Shown here piece after piece: positions 47,427-55,720 of a DNA stretch of 64,000 bases (position 1 is its first letter; each line of letters opens with the position of its first letter). This stretch comes from [Mycobacterium] fortunisiensis (GTDB taxonomy: Bacteria; Actinomycetota; Actinomycetes; Mycobacteriales; Mycobacteriaceae): positions 1 through 64,000 of the forward strand of contig NZ_VOMB01000001.1 of assembly GCF_019050325.1 (NCBI RefSeq), written 5' to 3'. Below the pieces are notes generated by a model, which did no database searches, was not told where the DNA came from, and saw only the letters and a program-made list of their open reading frames with translations. Position numbers and translations under genes: made by a program.

Positions 47427-48851
47427 ATGTCGGCCGACTATGACCGGCTCTTCCACTCGTCGGAACCGGGTAAACCGGTCGACGATGCCACCGCCATCGT
47501 GGACAGAGATGCCATCCTGAAGGCTGCCGCGGCCGCACCACCGTCGCCGGTCCCGGTCGGGGAAACCAGTTCCACGGATGTGCCGGTCGCTCCCGCGGGC
47601 CCCACCCAGACCCAGGCCGCCGCGCAACCGCGGCATGCGGAAGCCGCACCGGAGATGCCGGCGCCGATGCCGCAGCCGCCCGCGAGCGCGCCGCAGTGGC
47701 CACAGAACTCCATGCTTCGGGCCCCGCAACAGCAGACCGGCCCGGGCGCCCGCCACGAGCAGCCGCGCACCATGCCCGGCCCGGCCCCGCGCCCGGCACC
47801 CGGCCCGGCGCCGTCGCAGTTCGCTGACATCGATCCCGAGGTCAGCGGTGCCTGGCGGGCGGGGCAGGCGATCCCCGCCCCGGCCGCACCCGGCCCCACC
47901 TCCGCGGCCTCGATGGGCAACCACCGCGCCATCGACGCGCTCTCGCACGTCGGCGTCAAGACCGGGGTGAAGATGCCCTCGCAGCGTGGCTGGCGGCACT
48001 GGCTGTATCTCACGACCCGGATCAACCTCGGTCTGTCGCCCGATGAGATCTACGAACTCGAACTGCACAGCCGGATTCGGCGCAATGCCCGTGACTCGTA
48101 TCAGATCGGTGTCTTCGGGCTGAAGGGCGGCGTCGGAAAGACCGCGGTCACCGTTGCGCTCGGTTCGGCGATGGCCAAGATCCGCGGTGACCGCATCCTG
48201 GCGATCGACGCCGATCCCGACGGCGGCAACCTGGCCGACCGCGCCGGGCGTCAGTCGGCGGCGACCATTTCCGATCTGCTGGCCGACCAGGAACTGTCGC
48301 GCTACAACGACATTCGTGCCTACACGAGCATGAACGGGTCCAACCTCGAGGTGCTGTCGTCCGAGGATTACAGCGGCGCGCAGCGTGAGTTCAACGACGA
48401 GGACTGGAAGCGTGCCACCGCCGTGGTGTCGCGGTACTACAACCTCGTGCTGGCCGACTGCGGCGCCGGGTTGTTCCAGAAAGCTTCCCGCGGTGTGCTT
48501 TCCAGCGTGTCCGGAATGGTCATCGTGGCCAGCGCCTCGATCGACGGGGCTCGACAGGCCGCCATCACCATGGACTGGATGCGTCAGAACGGCTATCAAG
48601 ATCTGCTCGGCCGGTCCTGCGTCGTGATCAACCATGTGACACCGGGCAAGCCCAACGTGGACGTCGAGGATCTGGTGCAGCAGTTCGAGCGGCACGTGCC
48701 GCCGGGCCGGGTCATCGTGCTGCCCTGGGACAAGCACGTCGCCGCCGGTACCGAGATTCAGCTCGACCTGCTCAGCGATACCTACCAGCGCCGCATCACA
48801 GAGTTGGCCGCGGCCCTGTCCGACGATTTCGACAGGCTTGAACGCCGTTGA
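47427..48851 (+). CDS. espI: ESX-1 regulator EspI
   Basis: A 474-residue protein. A Pro/Ala-rich N-terminal half (about 1-160) precedes a MinD/ParA-type ATPase with K-G-G-V-G-K-T (K238) and I-D-A-D-P-D just after. EspI influences ESX-1 secretion in response to ATP level (reported for M. tuberculosis). ATG at 47427; the stop overlaps the eccD1 TTG start. It has a paralogue at 32606-34090. Confidence 0.92.
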   Translation: MSADYDRLFHSSEPGKPVDDATAIVDRDAILKAAAAAPPSPVPVGETSSTDVPVAPAGPTQTQAAAQPRHAEAAPEMPAPMPQPPASAPQWPQNSMLRAPQQQTGPGARHEQPRTMPGPAPRPAPGPAPSQFADIDPEVSGAWRAGQAIPAPAAPGPTSAASMGNHRAIDALSHVGVKTGVKMPSQRGWRHWLYLTTRINLGLSPDEIYELELHSRIRRNARDSYQIGVFGLKGGVGKTAVTVALGSAMAKIRGDRILAIDADPDGGNLADRAGRQSAATISDLLADQELSRYNDIRAYTSMNGSNLEVLSSEDYSGAQREFNDEDWKRATAVVSRYYNLVLADCGAGLFQKASRGVLSSVSGMVIVASASIDGARQAAITMDWMRQNGYQDLLGRSCVVINHVTPGKPNVDVEDLVQQFERHVPPGRVIVLPWDKHVAAGTEIQLDLLSDTYQRRITELAAALSDDFDRLERR

Positions 48852-50380
48852 CCGCCACCGCCGCCACCGCTGACACGTCGAGCTCCTCGTCCAGCCGGCC
48901 GTCGACCACCCGGGTCACCATCCTCACCGGTAAGAGGATGACCGACCTGGTGTTGCCGGCCAGTGCGCCGATCGAGACCTACATCGACGAGACCGTGAAT
49001 GTGCTGGGCGAGCTGCTCGAGGACACTCCGAAGGACACCCTCGCCGGCTTCGACTTCTCCGAGCAGGGCATGTGGGCGTTCGCGCGGCCGGGCGCCCCGC
49101 CGCTGAAGGCCGACGAATCCCTGGATGACGCCGGCGTCGTGGACGGATCCCTGCTGACGTTGGTCTCGGTCAGCCGCACCGAGCGGTACCGGCCCCTGGT
49201 CGAGGACGTCATCGACGCCATCGCGGTGCTCGACGAGTCACCGGTGTTCGACCGCACCGCCCTGAATCGCTTTGTCGGCGTGGCCATCCCGGTGGTGGCC
49301 ACCGTCATCACGGTGATGTCGCTGGTGTCCTGGAGCGGCGCCGGCCAGGGCTGGTGGTGGGCATTGGCACTGGGGCTGTTCGGCCTCGGTCTGCTGGGCA
49401 GCAGCTTTGCCGCCCAGAGTCGGTACGAGAACCTCGATCTGTCCGAGAGCCTGCTGGTGGCCGCGACGATCGTGTTGGCCGGTGCCGCCGCGTTGGCGGT
49501 CCCGTTGCCCTATGACGCGGATTCTCTCGGGGCGCCGCAGCTGGCCGGTGCCGGCGCGGTGGTGCTGTTGCTGACGTTGGCGACCCGTGGTGGCCCGCGT
49601 CGGCGAGCAGATGCCGCGTCGTTCATGGCGATCGTGGCGATCGCCATCACCGGCGCGGCGATTGCCTTTGGCTACGACGCTGGGGCCTGGGTGCCTGCCG
49701 GGGCCATCGCGTTCGGTCTGATCGTGGTCACCAACGCCGCGAAACTCACTGTGGCCGTGGCCCGTATCGCACTGCCGCCGATCCCGGCGCCGGGTGAATC
49801 GGTGTCCAACGACGAGCTGCTCGACCCGGTTGTCACGCCGGACGAGATCGACGAGCAGTCGCCGACCTGGAAGGCGATCATCGCCTCGGTGCCGGAATCC
49901 GCTGCACGGCTGCAGGAGCGCAGTTTGCTGACCCGGCAGTTGCTGATCGGGTTCCTGTCGGCCGGTGCGCTGGTGCTGTCGGTCGGTGCGATTGCGGTTG
50001 TGGTGCAAGGCCACTTCTTCGTGCACAGCATGATCGTCGCCGGGCTGGTGGCCGTGATCTGTGGTTTCCGGTCCCGGCTGTACGCCGAGCGCTGGTGCTC
50101 CTGGTCGCTGCTGGCCGCGGCGATCGCGGTGCCCACGGGCGTGATGGTGCGGATGTGCCTGTGGAACCCGGGTAGCGCCTGGCTGGTGCTGGTGGCCTTC
50201 ACCGCACTGGGACTCGTCGCGCTGATCGCGGTGGGCGCCACCGACGGGGTGCGTCGGGTGTCTCCGGTGACCAAGCGGATTCTGGAATTGACCGACGGTG
50301 CCGCGATCGCCGCGGTGATTCCGCTGCTGCTGTGGATCGCCGGGGTGTACGACCTGCTGCGAAATCTCCGGTTGCACTGA
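48848..50380 (+). CDS. eccD1: ESX-1 membrane component EccD1
   Basis: A 510-residue protein. A ubiquitin-like cytoplasmic domain (about 15-105) binds EccC, followed by about eleven transmembrane helices forming the membrane pore vestibule. The start is TTG, overlapping the espI TGA (TTGA). It converges on espL, with a long hairpin between them. Confidence 0.96.
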   Translation: MTATAATADTSSSSSSRPSTTRVTILTGKRMTDLVLPASAPIETYIDETVNVLGELLEDTPKDTLAGFDFSEQGMWAFARPGAPPLKADESLDDAGVVDGSLLTLVSVSRTERYRPLVEDVIDAIAVLDESPVFDRTALNRFVGVAIPVVATVITVMSLVSWSGAGQGWWWALALGLFGLGLLGSSFAAQSRYENLDLSESLLVAATIVLAGAAALAVPLPYDADSLGAPQLAGAGAVVLLLTLATRGGPRRRADAASFMAIVAIAITGAAIAFGYDAGAWVPAGAIAFGLIVVTNAAKLTVAVARIALPPIPAPGESVSNDELLDPVVTPDEIDEQSPTWKAIIASVPESAARLQERSLLTRQLLIGFLSAGALVLSVGAIAVVVQGHFFVHSMIVAGLVAVICGFRSRLYAERWCSWSLLAAAIAVPTGVMVRMCLWNPGSAWLVLVAFTALGLVALIAVGATDGVRRVSPVTKRILELTDGAAIAAVIPLLLWIAGVYDLLRNLRLH

Positions 50381-50387
50381 CGTTTGT

Positions 50388-50431
50388 CGACAAAGCGGGG
50401 CGGGTCCGGCATGGACCGCCCCGCTTTGTCG
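50388..50431. terminator. Bidirectional terminator between eccD1 and espL
   Basis: A 16-bp perfect stem CGACAAAGCGGGGCGG (50388-50403) pairs with 50416-50431, extended by GTCC/GGAC around a small bulge. It lies 8 bp after the eccD1 stop between convergent genes, so it can serve both strands. It is one of the strongest hairpins in the window. Confidence 0.75.
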
Positions 50432-50530
50432 TGTGGGCAGCGAAGTTCTGCCGAGACTGCCGGGGATCGCAAAACAGGTCAGCCCGCCGCGCCACCGGGG
50501 CGAAGCGGGCCGACCGTGTGCGGCGGGGTC

Positions 50531-50869
50531 TCAGCCCGGCTGCGGTCCGTCTGCGGTCAGTTCGGCGACCATCGCGTCGAGCCGTTCGCGGTCGGCCTCG
50601 ATGGACGTCGTCGCGGCCGCCGTCGCCTTCTGGATGGCCTCGTTGAGCCGTTGTTCGACGGCCGGGGCACCCAGGCGCAGCAACCCGTCCTTGATGTACA
50701 CGTCGACCAGGTGATGGTGCCCGTTGAGCGTCACCTCGACACTCTGGGCTTCGTCTGTCGCGGTGAACGTTTCGGTGTTCATCTTGTGCAGCTGATCGTC
50801 CATGAGGGACTGCAGTTGTTGCGCCTGACGGAGAACCGCAGCGACCTGCGGGTGCATCTCGTCCGTCAT
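50531..50869 (-). CDS. espL: ESX-1 associated YbaB-like protein EspL
   Basis: A 112-residue YbaB/EbfC-family protein: an N-terminal helix (L-R-Q-A-Q-Q-L-Q-S-L), a beta segment with V-E-V-T-L-N-G, and a C-terminal helix. EspL (Rv3880c type) stabilises ESX-1 substrates and affects EspE/EspB levels (established in M. marinum and M. tuberculosis). ATG overlaps the espB stop by 4 nt. It is the last gene of the mycP1-eccE1-espB-espL operon. Confidence 0.9.
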   Translation of the reverse strand: MTDEMHPQVAAVLRQAQQLQSLMDDQLHKMNTETFTATDEAQSVEVTLNGHHHLVDVYIKDGLLRLGAPAVEQRLNEAIQKATAAATTSIEADRERLDAMVAELTADGPQPG

Positions 50870-52419
50870 TTCGAATCCTGCCCGTCCTGGCCGGGCTTGC
50901 GCTTGCGGCGGCCGATGATGCCTTCGGTGTAGTTACGGTCCTCGACGTAGAGGTCTTCGTCGGGCGTCAGGCCGGCGTTGCGGCGCTTCTCCTTGCCCTG
51001 GCCTTGGCCATGGCCGCCACCCATGCCGCCCATGCCGCCGCCCATGCCGCCCATGCCGCCACCGCCGGGACCGGCTGCAGGGCCGCCACCGGCGCGGGCA
51101 CCGGCCGGAGACGGCGCCACCGAATCCGCTCCGACCGACGGGCCGAGCGGGCCGGCGCCCATCCCGCCGCCCATGCCGCCGCCACCGCCGCCGGCGCTGG
51201 CGGGCTTGAGGCTCGGATCGTCGAGGCCGGGAATCTCCGGGGTGCCCCCCTCGGGCAGGCCCTCACCGAGGCCACTGGGCATGCCGCCGCCGGCGGGGGA
51301 CCCGCCACCGGACGGCGATCCGCCGCCGGACGGGGACCCGCCACTGGGCGAACCTGAAGGCTGCTCGCCTGCGGACTGCTTCTCGAGACCAGCCGGGGAC
51401 ATCGACGGCATCTTGGGCATTTCGGGTGTGCCGCCGGAATCGCTGGGGGTGCCGCCGGGTCCACTGGGTCCCCCGGGTCCACCCGGGCCGCCGGGAACCT
51501 GACCGGGGTCGATCCCACCGGCGCCCTGCGGGGGCTTGGGTGCCTGAGCCGGGGTCAGCACGAGCGAACTGGCGTACTGTGCGCGCAGTTCCTCGGACTG
51601 ACGCTGCAATTCCTGCATGGATTCGGTGATGCGCCGGATGCGCTCCGAGTTTCCGGTGGCGCGGTCGAACACCTCCCGGACTTCCCACGGCTTGGTCTCC
51701 ATGGCGTCCTTGAGTTCGGCCTCGAGTTCCAGATACCGGTTGTAGATCGGGGTGTGCTGGTCGATGGCAGCGCGGTGCTGCGAGTCGATGATGTTCGCGT
51801 TGGCCGCCACGGCTTTCCAGGCAACGGATACCTGCTGCATCCAGGTGAGCAGTTCCTGGCGGTACTTCTCGGCCGTCTCGGCGGCCGCGCCCTCCCAGTT
51901 CGGGATGTTGCCGTCGGGCATGATCCGGCTGAGGTTGGTGGCGACGGTGGTCCACTGGCTGTACGCCTCGCGTGCCGACGCTCCGCCGTCACCACTGGTC
52001 AGTGCCTGCTGGGCGGCCTTGACGTCCATGCATTCACCGGTCGGATACGACGTCAGCGGGGGCATCGGTTCTGGATCGGCCGGACGCGGCGCGGGCGGGC
52101 CGGGCACCGTGATATCGGCCATGCCTGCCATCCGGGCGGGATCGCTCGACAGCACCTCGGCGTACTCGGCGTCCTTCTTGTCGTATTCGCCGGCGGTCGT
52201 GCGCAGGATCCCGGCGACGCGTTTGGATTCCTCCTCGGCCCACTTGTTGCAGCGCTGCAGCGCCGCGGCGTTGGAGTTGATGTTCTCGATGGCCGGTCCG
52301 GTGGAGCGGAGCGCATCCGGGGCGGTGACCGTGACCGGCTCGCCCGGCCAGCTGAGGCCTTCCAGTTCGCCCGCTCGCGCGACGAGTTGGCCGGTGTCGA
52401 CCCTTAATTCTTCTGCCAT
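50866..52419 (-). CDS. espB: ESX-1 secreted protein EspB
   Basis: A 517-residue secreted substrate with a PE/PPE-like helical bundle (about 1-290) carrying the export signal Y79-D83 (Y-D-K-K-D) and a W175-E-G177 motif. A Gly/Pro/Ser/Met-rich tail follows (about 300-480), with repeated S-P-S-G-G-G and G-M-G-G units. In M. tuberculosis the tail is cut by MycP1 and the head assembles into heptamers. The tail repeats are unusually regular here. It lies 50 bp downstream of eccE1. Confidence 0.92.
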   Translation of the reverse strand: MAEELRVDTGQLVARAGELEGLSWPGEPVTVTAPDALRSTGPAIENINSNAAALQRCNKWAEEESKRVAGILRTTAGEYDKKDAEYAEVLSSDPARMAGMADITVPGPPAPRPADPEPMPPLTSYPTGECMDVKAAQQALTSGDGGASAREAYSQWTTVATNLSRIMPDGNIPNWEGAAAETAEKYRQELLTWMQQVSVAWKAVAANANIIDSQHRAAIDQHTPIYNRYLELEAELKDAMETKPWEVREVFDRATGNSERIRRITESMQELQRQSEELRAQYASSLVLTPAQAPKPPQGAGGIDPGQVPGGPGGPGGPSGPGGTPSDSGGTPEMPKMPSMSPAGLEKQSAGEQPSGSPSGGSPSGGGSPSGGGSPAGGGMPSGLGEGLPEGGTPEIPGLDDPSLKPASAGGGGGGMGGGMGAGPLGPSVGADSVAPSPAGARAGGGPAAGPGGGGMGGMGGGMGGMGGGHGQGQGKEKRRNAGLTPDEDLYVEDRNYTEGIIGRRKRKPGQDGQDSK

Positions 52420-52469
52420 GATCTATTCCCCTCGACCTGGCTGGGACCCCTCTCCCAGCAAGTTTGATG

Positions 52470-53864
52470 TCATTGTTCCAGTGCCATCTGGTAGCGGCTT
52501 TCCTCACGTGGATTGATCAACGTGATCGGCAGCTGGCGGTGCCGCGGTGTGTCAATGAAGTTGGGTCGCATGATCACTCGGCCGACCCCCTGATGCGGTC
52601 CGAGGTAGGTCGTGGAATTCGGCCAGGCCACGCGCGGCACCCGGCCGACGCGGCCGTTGATCATGGTGGCGAACTCGCGGAACTGCGGCCCGAGGGTCAC
52701 CACCGCGCCCGAGGCCGCCGAGCGGATCACGAACTGGGTGAACAGGCGGGCGTCCCCGAGGTTGATGCTGACGTCGACGTTGTCGAACGGCATGTACACC
52801 GGGTAGCGGTCCGAGGTCTCGCCGACGAGCACGCCGGCTGACCCGATCGGCAGATCGTAGTGCTTGTCGGTCACCGGGCTGATGCCCTGCAGGGCAGCGC
52901 GCTGCCCGCCGTACAGGCACGAAAAGCCGCGCGGTGTCGTCGGATTCGACAGCGTGGTGAGCAGCACGGTGGTGGTGGGGGCGGCCCCGGGGCTCAACCG
53001 CACCCGGGTGGTGGTGTGATCGGCGCGCGCCGACCACCAGACGTCCGGCCCACCGGGCGCGTTGTAGGCCGCGGTGAAGGTGCTGCGCCCCTTGATCACC
53101 GACCAGGTTTCCTTTTCGAAACTGATCTCGGTGGCCTTGTCGTAGTCGTCGAAGCTGCGCGAGCAGCGGGCGTCGATTCCGTTGCTGGCCAACTGGTCTG
53201 CGATCCTGGTGGCCGAGGCCACCAGGTAGCGCGCCAATCCGGAGACCCCGCTGTCGCGGCGCTGCGCCGAACGTTCGGTCTTCGTCGGATCGGCGCGCAG
53301 CACGATCCAGGTCCGCCGGTTCGCCGGCGCCGGGTACGGACCCACCACCTGCTCGTAGAGCGCCACCAGGCTGGCCGGCGCGGTCTTGCCGACTCGGTAG
53401 CCGGCCGACACCACGTCGGCCTCCAGGTCGGGGCAGTGTGCCTCGATCAGCTTCTCGACGAGCTTGGTGCTGACGGTGTCGTCGGAGACGGCGCTGCCGT
53501 TGACGATCACGGTCGGGGTGAACGGCCGGGGCACCAGCTCGATCACCGCGACCAGATAATCGCCCTGCCAGCGGACCGCGACATGATCGCCGGGCATCAC
53601 GGTGGCGCCGACCGCGGGCTCGGAGGCCACATCGGGGGTGCTGCGGTGCCGGCGCCGCCAGGAGAAGATCGCCTTCACCCAGCCGGTGAGCCGTCGTCCT
53701 CGGATGGTGAGCACCGAGAAGATCGCGATCAGCGCCGACAGGGTGATCCCCAGCCAGAGCAGCTTGAAATGCAGGCACAGGGCGATGCAGGCCGGGATCA
53801 GCGTCGCCGCCCAGATGGCGTGGCCCGTGGTGAAGCGGAACCCGAACTGCCGCAGGAAGTTCAT
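52470..53864 (-). CDS. eccE1: ESX-1 membrane component EccE1
   Basis: A 464-residue protein with two transmembrane helices at the N-terminus (about 15-55) and a soluble cytoplasmic domain. It sits at the periphery of the ESX-1 membrane complex. Length and gene position fit Rv3882c. Its ATG overlaps the mycP1 stop by 4 nt. Confidence 0.94.
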   Translation of the reverse strand: MNFLRQFGFRFTTGHAIWAATLIPACIALCLHFKLLWLGITLSALIAIFSVLTIRGRRLTGWVKAIFSWRRRHRSTPDVASEPAVGATVMPGDHVAVRWQGDYLVAVIELVPRPFTPTVIVNGSAVSDDTVSTKLVEKLIEAHCPDLEADVVSAGYRVGKTAPASLVALYEQVVGPYPAPANRRTWIVLRADPTKTERSAQRRDSGVSGLARYLVASATRIADQLASNGIDARCSRSFDDYDKATEISFEKETWSVIKGRSTFTAAYNAPGGPDVWWSARADHTTTRVRLSPGAAPTTTVLLTTLSNPTTPRGFSCLYGGQRAALQGISPVTDKHYDLPIGSAGVLVGETSDRYPVYMPFDNVDVSINLGDARLFTQFVIRSAASGAVVTLGPQFREFATMINGRVGRVPRVAWPNSTTYLGPHQGVGRVIMRPNFIDTPRHRQLPITLINPREESRYQMALEQ

Positions 53865-55210
53865 TGGCGCCGCCGCAACGCACGCCGGGTCATCGCCGCG
53901 ATCCCGAGAAGCAGTGCCAACGCTGCCCCGGCCACCACGACACCGGTGATCGGACCACGGTCTGGCGGCGGGATGTACACCGGCGGGGGCACTTCCTTGA
54001 CCCGGAACGGTGCCTTCTTCGGTCCGGCGGGAACCTCCCAGGTCAGTGCGGCCACCGGATCGACCACGCCGGCACCGACGTAGTTGTCGACGCCGCCGCC
54101 GGGGTGGCGCGCGGTGGCGGTGATCCGGTTGATGACCTGGGCCGGGGTCAGATCCGGGAAGCGTTGCTTGACCAGCGCGGCCAGGCCCGAGACGTAGGCC
54201 GCCGAGAACGACGTGCCGTTGAGCGGCACCGGGCCGTCCTCACCGGGGGTGGCGTTGACGGGTTGGCCCTCGTAGCCGAGCGCGACGAGATTCTCGCCCG
54301 GGGCGGCCGCGCCGACCCACGGACCCGACATCGAGAAGTTGCTCGGCTGACCGTTCTGGCTGACGCTGCCGACGGTCAGCACCAGCGGGTCGTACCAGGC
54401 CGGGCTGACGATCGTCTGCACGCCCTTCCAGCCGCGGGCGTCGGCGGGGACCGACGGATCCGGCGGCGGGTTCTGGGTGCAGTCCTGGCCGGTGTTGCCG
54501 GCGGCGACGATGATCACCACGCCCTTGACGTTGACCGCATAGTTGATGGCCGCGCCCAGGCTGGACTCGTCGATCCGGCGGGTCACCTTGTAGCAGGCGG
54601 CCTCGCTGATGTTGATCACCTGCGCGCCCAGGTTGGCGGCATGCACCACCGAGCGGGCCAGGCTGCGGATCGAGCCCGCGGTCTGGGTGGTGTTCGGGTC
54701 GTTGGGATCCTGACGCGAGCCCTTGGGCTGGAACGCCACCGACGTCTGGCGCAGCGAGAGCAGTCGGGCGTCGGGGGCGACACCGACGAATCCGTCGGTG
54801 GGGGCGGCCCGCCCGGCGATGATCGACGCGGTCAGGGTGCCGTGGGCGTCACAGTCGGACATCCCGTTGCCGCCGGCGTCGACGAAATCGCCGCCCGGTT
54901 CGGCGGGGACCCGGGGTGAGCCGTTGACCCCGGTGTCGATCACCGCGACAGTTACGCCTGCGCCGGTTGCGAACTTGTGCGCTTCGGGCAGCCGCAGGTA
55001 GTCGGCCGCCCACGGTTTGTCGGCGAAGTTGGAATTGGGCATGACCGTGGGTGCAGCGCAGATCTTGCGCTGCTCCATGGGCTGGTCGGGGCCCGTTTCA
55101 TCAGGGGGAACAGCTGCGGCATCGATTGCCGGCGGATCGATCGCCCACGCCGGAGGCGCACTGAATAGGGCCAACAACGATGCCAGCAGCATCACGGCTA
55201 CGCGCTGCAC
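53861..55210 (-). CDS. mycP1: Mycosin-1, ESX-1 serine protease
   Basis: A 449-residue subtilisin-like protease with an N-terminal signal peptide (cleavage after about residue 23), the catalytic triad D92 (V-I-D-T-G), H123 (D-A-H-G-T) and S334 (N-G-T-S-F), N239 as oxyanion residue, and a C-terminal membrane anchor (about 423-443). It is required for secretion and cleaves EspB. It is the first gene of the minus-strand operon. The propeptide region (about 25-70) is Pro/Asp-rich. Confidence 0.97.
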   Translation of the reverse strand: MQRVAVMLLASLLALFSAPPAWAIDPPAIDAAAVPPDETGPDQPMEQRKICAAPTVMPNSNFADKPWAADYLRLPEAHKFATGAGVTVAVIDTGVNGSPRVPAEPGGDFVDAGGNGMSDCDAHGTLTASIIAGRAAPTDGFVGVAPDARLLSLRQTSVAFQPKGSRQDPNDPNTTQTAGSIRSLARSVVHAANLGAQVINISEAACYKVTRRIDESSLGAAINYAVNVKGVVIIVAAGNTGQDCTQNPPPDPSVPADARGWKGVQTIVSPAWYDPLVLTVGSVSQNGQPSNFSMSGPWVGAAAPGENLVALGYEGQPVNATPGEDGPVPLNGTSFSAAYVSGLAALVKQRFPDLTPAQVINRITATARHPGGGVDNYVGAGVVDPVAALTWEVPAGPKKAPFRVKEVPPPVYIPPPDRGPITGVVVAGAALALLLGIAAMTRRALRRRQ

Positions 55211-55386
55211 GCCTCACACTCCCCCAATTACATCGGACCTGTCAGCAGTGTGCTCGTGCACATTCAGCAAACAATGTCCGGCCTGCTCGAAAATGAACCG
55301 TCTCACGTCAAGCCGACCCGCGATTTGCACGCAGGCAATCATAAGGGTGCCTTACGCAGGTCGATGACGCTTTCTCAGCCCGTGGA

Positions 55387-55644
55387 TCAGGCATCGAGGT
55401 CCTGCGCGACGAGCCCGGCCACCGTGGCCAACACGTCGGCGTCCTCGCAGGCAACGGTCACCGGGGTGCCGTGGGCAGCGCCCAGGGTCATGATCATCAG
55501 GGCCGATCCGGCGTCGACGGGCTCGGCGCCACCGACGGCCAGCGAGACCGGAACCCCGGCGTTCAGCACGGCGTCGGCGATTACCGCGGCGGGCCGCGCG
55601 TGCAGTCCGATCGTGGAGCCGACGGTGACGGTCTTGCTAGGCAT
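55387..55644 (-). CDS. ptsH: Phosphocarrier protein HPr
   Basis: An 85-residue HPr with the phosphorylation site in G-L-H-A-R-P (His15-type) and the regulatory region S-A-L-M-I-M near residue 47. It accepts phosphate from EI (ptsI, divergent next door) and passes it to EIIA proteins. ATG at 55644 follows GAGGAGG; the longer frame has no support. No EII or fruK gene lies alongside. Confidence 0.93.
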   Translation of the reverse strand: MPSKTVTVGSTIGLHARPAAVIADAVLNAGVPVSLAVGGAEPVDAGSALMIMTLGAAHGTPVTVACEDADVLATVAGLVAQDLDA

Positions 55645-55720
55645 ATCCCTCCTCGGGGGCGCTCGGGACGGTGGTGACGGCGGCTGCGAGCTCAGCAAAC
55701 GCATTTGTAACCTGTGTCAC
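55645..55720. promoter_or_regulatory. Shared ptsH-ptsI divergent promoter region
   Basis: Only 76 bp separate the two starts. The right half (55700-55720) contains TTGTAACCTGTGTCACGTG, with a small CAC/GTG symmetry, and reaches the ptsI GTG without a ribosome binding site, suggesting a leaderless ptsI mRNA. Boxes cannot be assigned with certainty. Confidence 0.4.
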
